A stretch of 8,172 bases of DNA from Cryomorphaceae bacterium (GTDB lineage Bacteria; Bacteroidota; Bacteroidia; Flavobacteriales; Schleiferiaceae). Of the stretch, positions 7,310 through 8,172 are shown one piece after another. The position numbers and the translations under genes are program-made. The stretch is from NCBI GenBank assembly GCA_003445735.1, contig DMCR01000005.1, forward strand, positions 1-8,172, written 5' to 3'. Each line of letters starts with the position of its first letter. Positions within the stretch are counted from its first letter, which is position 1. The notes beneath the pieces are model-generated. The model was given only the letters and a program-made list of their open reading frames with translations, was not told the origin of the DNA and made no database searches.

Positions 7310-7317
7310 CAAATATA
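7310..7317 (-). promoter_or_regulatory. Bacteroidota -7 promoter box for the T9SS-cargo gene
   Basis: Read on the minus strand, 7317-7310 is TATATTTG, an exact TAnnTTTG match, ending five bases before the ATG (7304-7302). Transcription from it would begin at or next to the start codon, giving a leaderless or nearly leaderless mRNA. The nearest upstream TTG (7335-7333) is 15 bases away, slightly short of the usual 17-23. The box sits in the 16-base gap after the upstream gene's stop, so read-through from that gene is the alternative source of expression. Confidence 0.45.
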
Positions 7318-7329
7318 GGTTTAAAACCT
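7317..7329. repeat. Short palindrome at the sulfotransferase stop codon
   Basis: AGGTTT (7317-7322), one A, then AAACCT (7324-7329) form a perfect 6-bp inverted repeat. It covers the TAA stop of the upstream minus-strand gene and touches the -7 box of the next. A one-base spacer is too tight for an RNA hairpin, so if it matters it would be as a protein-binding site on DNA. It may be chance in AT-rich sequence. Confidence 0.25.
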
Positions 7330-8172
7330 TCGCAAGTCCTTATTCACGACGGCTTTAAGCAGGGAAATATCCACGGATTTAACACAATATTTGGAGAGGG
7401 TTTTTAAAGCTGTGGCCAATTTCCCCAAGACCTCGCCACGTTCCACTGCATCCAAGAGCTCCTCATAGACCAGCTCCACCACTTCCGCCTGAGGTTCCAT
7501 GCCCCACCAGCGTTCGTGTTTCACATACTCTTGTTCCCAGCGATCGTGCTCCTCCCATTGCAAGGGTGCTCCTTCCGCACTGGCCATGCGGCGCTGACTC
7601 TGCAAAACGGATTGTACTCCGCGGCGCATTACCACGATGAGTTTTGGACCTGCCGGCAACGGTGCCTGGCGCAACAATGGGAACACCACCTTCATGACCT
7701 TTCCGCGCTGCTCCTCGATCCAGGGAGCATCCCACTGCCATTCCTTAATCGACTCATGCTCAAAATATCCTGCAGCATTGTGCTCATCGGCCGTCCGTTT
7801 TTCGTCTGTGACCAATTCTATTCCACCCGCCCGCAACAACTGCATGGCTAGCGACGTCCCACTCCTTGGCGGTCCCGTTACAATGATGTGGGGCGCCACG
7901 GCCTCACCCATCATATTCTGGTAGACCCCTCGAGCAAAATTGGCCTCGCGAGACATTCCCAACTTCCCAAAAACAAATGCCAAAGCCCCGTGCACTTTCG
8001 GCTGATGAAACACCTGCTCCGTACTGGCCAAAGCCGCTTCCATTGCGCCCTGCCAATCTTCTCGCTCCAGGGCAAGCATCAAACGCAGATTCAAAACATC
8101 CACCGCCTGTGAATCGGTTTTTTGAAGCAACGGGTCCAATTCCTCCCAGCGTCCTGCCTTCACCAACAATCG
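7321..8172 (-). CDS. Helical-repeat plus P-loop sulfotransferase-like protein (5' end cut off)
   Basis: The frame is open to the window edge; an in-frame TTG at 8169 exists, but the protein begins mid-repeat, so the real start is probably outside. Numbering from that TTG, residues 1-86 look like TPR-type helix pairs (LVKAGRWEELDPLL, LNLRLMLALEREDWQGAMEAAL, LAFVFGKLGMSREANFARGVY). IIVTGPPRSGTS (95-106) is a P-loop of the sulfotransferase superfamily, where it binds the 5'-phosphate of PAPS. The following block, VTDEKRTADEHNAAGYFEHE (120-139), is typical of a bacterial branch of these P-loop proteins, and LIVVMRRGVQSVLQSQRRM (177-195) corresponds to the 3'-phosphate-binding region. Acceptor substrate is unknown and true sulfotransferase activity is unproven. 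The part beyond the edge may hold more repeats or another domain. Base composition looks richer in G+C than purB. Confidence 0.8.
   Translation of the reverse strand, partial: RLLVKAGRWEELDPLLQKTDSQAVDVLNLRLMLALEREDWQGAMEAALASTEQVFHQPKVHGALAFVFGKLGMSREANFARGVYQNMMGEAVAPHIIVTGPPRSGTSLAMQLLRAGGIELVTDEKRTADEHNAAGYFEHESIKEWQWDAPWIEEQRGKVMKVVFPLLRQAPLPAGPKLIVVMRRGVQSVLQSQRRMASAEGAPLQWEEHDRWEQEYVKHERWWGMEPQAEVVELVYEELLDAVERGEVLGKLATALKTLSKYCVKSVDISLLKAVVNKDLRRF

Noticed and set aside
7463..7924. Several open frames of 92-111 codons on both strands within the sulfotransferase-like gene
   Set aside because: The higher G+C there thins out stop codons; only the minus-strand frame with the P-loop carries family motifs.
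1..8172. Search for CRISPR arrays, tRNA genes, insertion sequences, toxin-antitoxin pairs or phage genes
   Set aside because: No regularly spaced repeats, cloverleaf-like sequence, transposase motif or small paired gene module was seen by eye.

Overview
This is an 8.2 kb chromosomal window from a member of the Bacteroidota, most likely a marine flavobacterium-like or Cryomorphaceae/Schleiferiaceae-like organism. The evidence is an exact TAnnTTTG promoter box (the Bacteroidota -7 element) just before three genes, start codons without Shine-Dalgarno sequences, a secreted protein ending in a type IX secretion (T9SS)-like sorting domain, a UMF1-type MFS transporter, and a 755-residue mitochondrial-type aconitase of the kind usual in this phylum. 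Species-level placement is a guess.

Layout, left to right. Bases 1-77 may hold the last codons of an upstream plus-strand gene, then a promoter box. purB (adenylosuccinate lyase, purine synthesis) at 78-1427 is followed after 5 bases by a small membrane-anchored gene (1433-1834), so the two look like one transcription unit. A strong terminator-like hairpin lies inside the first codons of the small gene. Its 3' end overlaps by 60 bases the 3' end of a convergent UMF1-family MFS transporter (3064-1775). A 64-base divergent spacer with a promoter box leads into a secreted or outer-membrane protein of unknown function (3129-3977). A perfect 14-bp hairpin with A and T tracts (3995-4028) separates it from the convergent aconitase gene (6315-4048) and can serve both strands.

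On the minus strand upstream of aconitase, after a 167-base spacer, lies a secreted protein with a T9SS-like C-terminal domain (7304-6483). Upstream of that, 16 bases away, is the 3' part of a gene combining helical repeats with a P-loop sulfotransferase-like domain (beyond 8172 to 7321), cut by the window edge.

The window is mostly housekeeping: purine synthesis, a TCA-cycle enzyme, a transporter and envelope proteins. I see no phage, insertion sequence, CRISPR array, tRNA/rRNA gene or defence cluster, and no convincing new multi-gene system. No gene-free stretch exceeds 300 bases. The points most worth a second look are the hairpin at the purB/small-gene junction, the antisense 3' overlap, the apparently near-leaderless T9SS-cargo gene, and the unidentified proteins.
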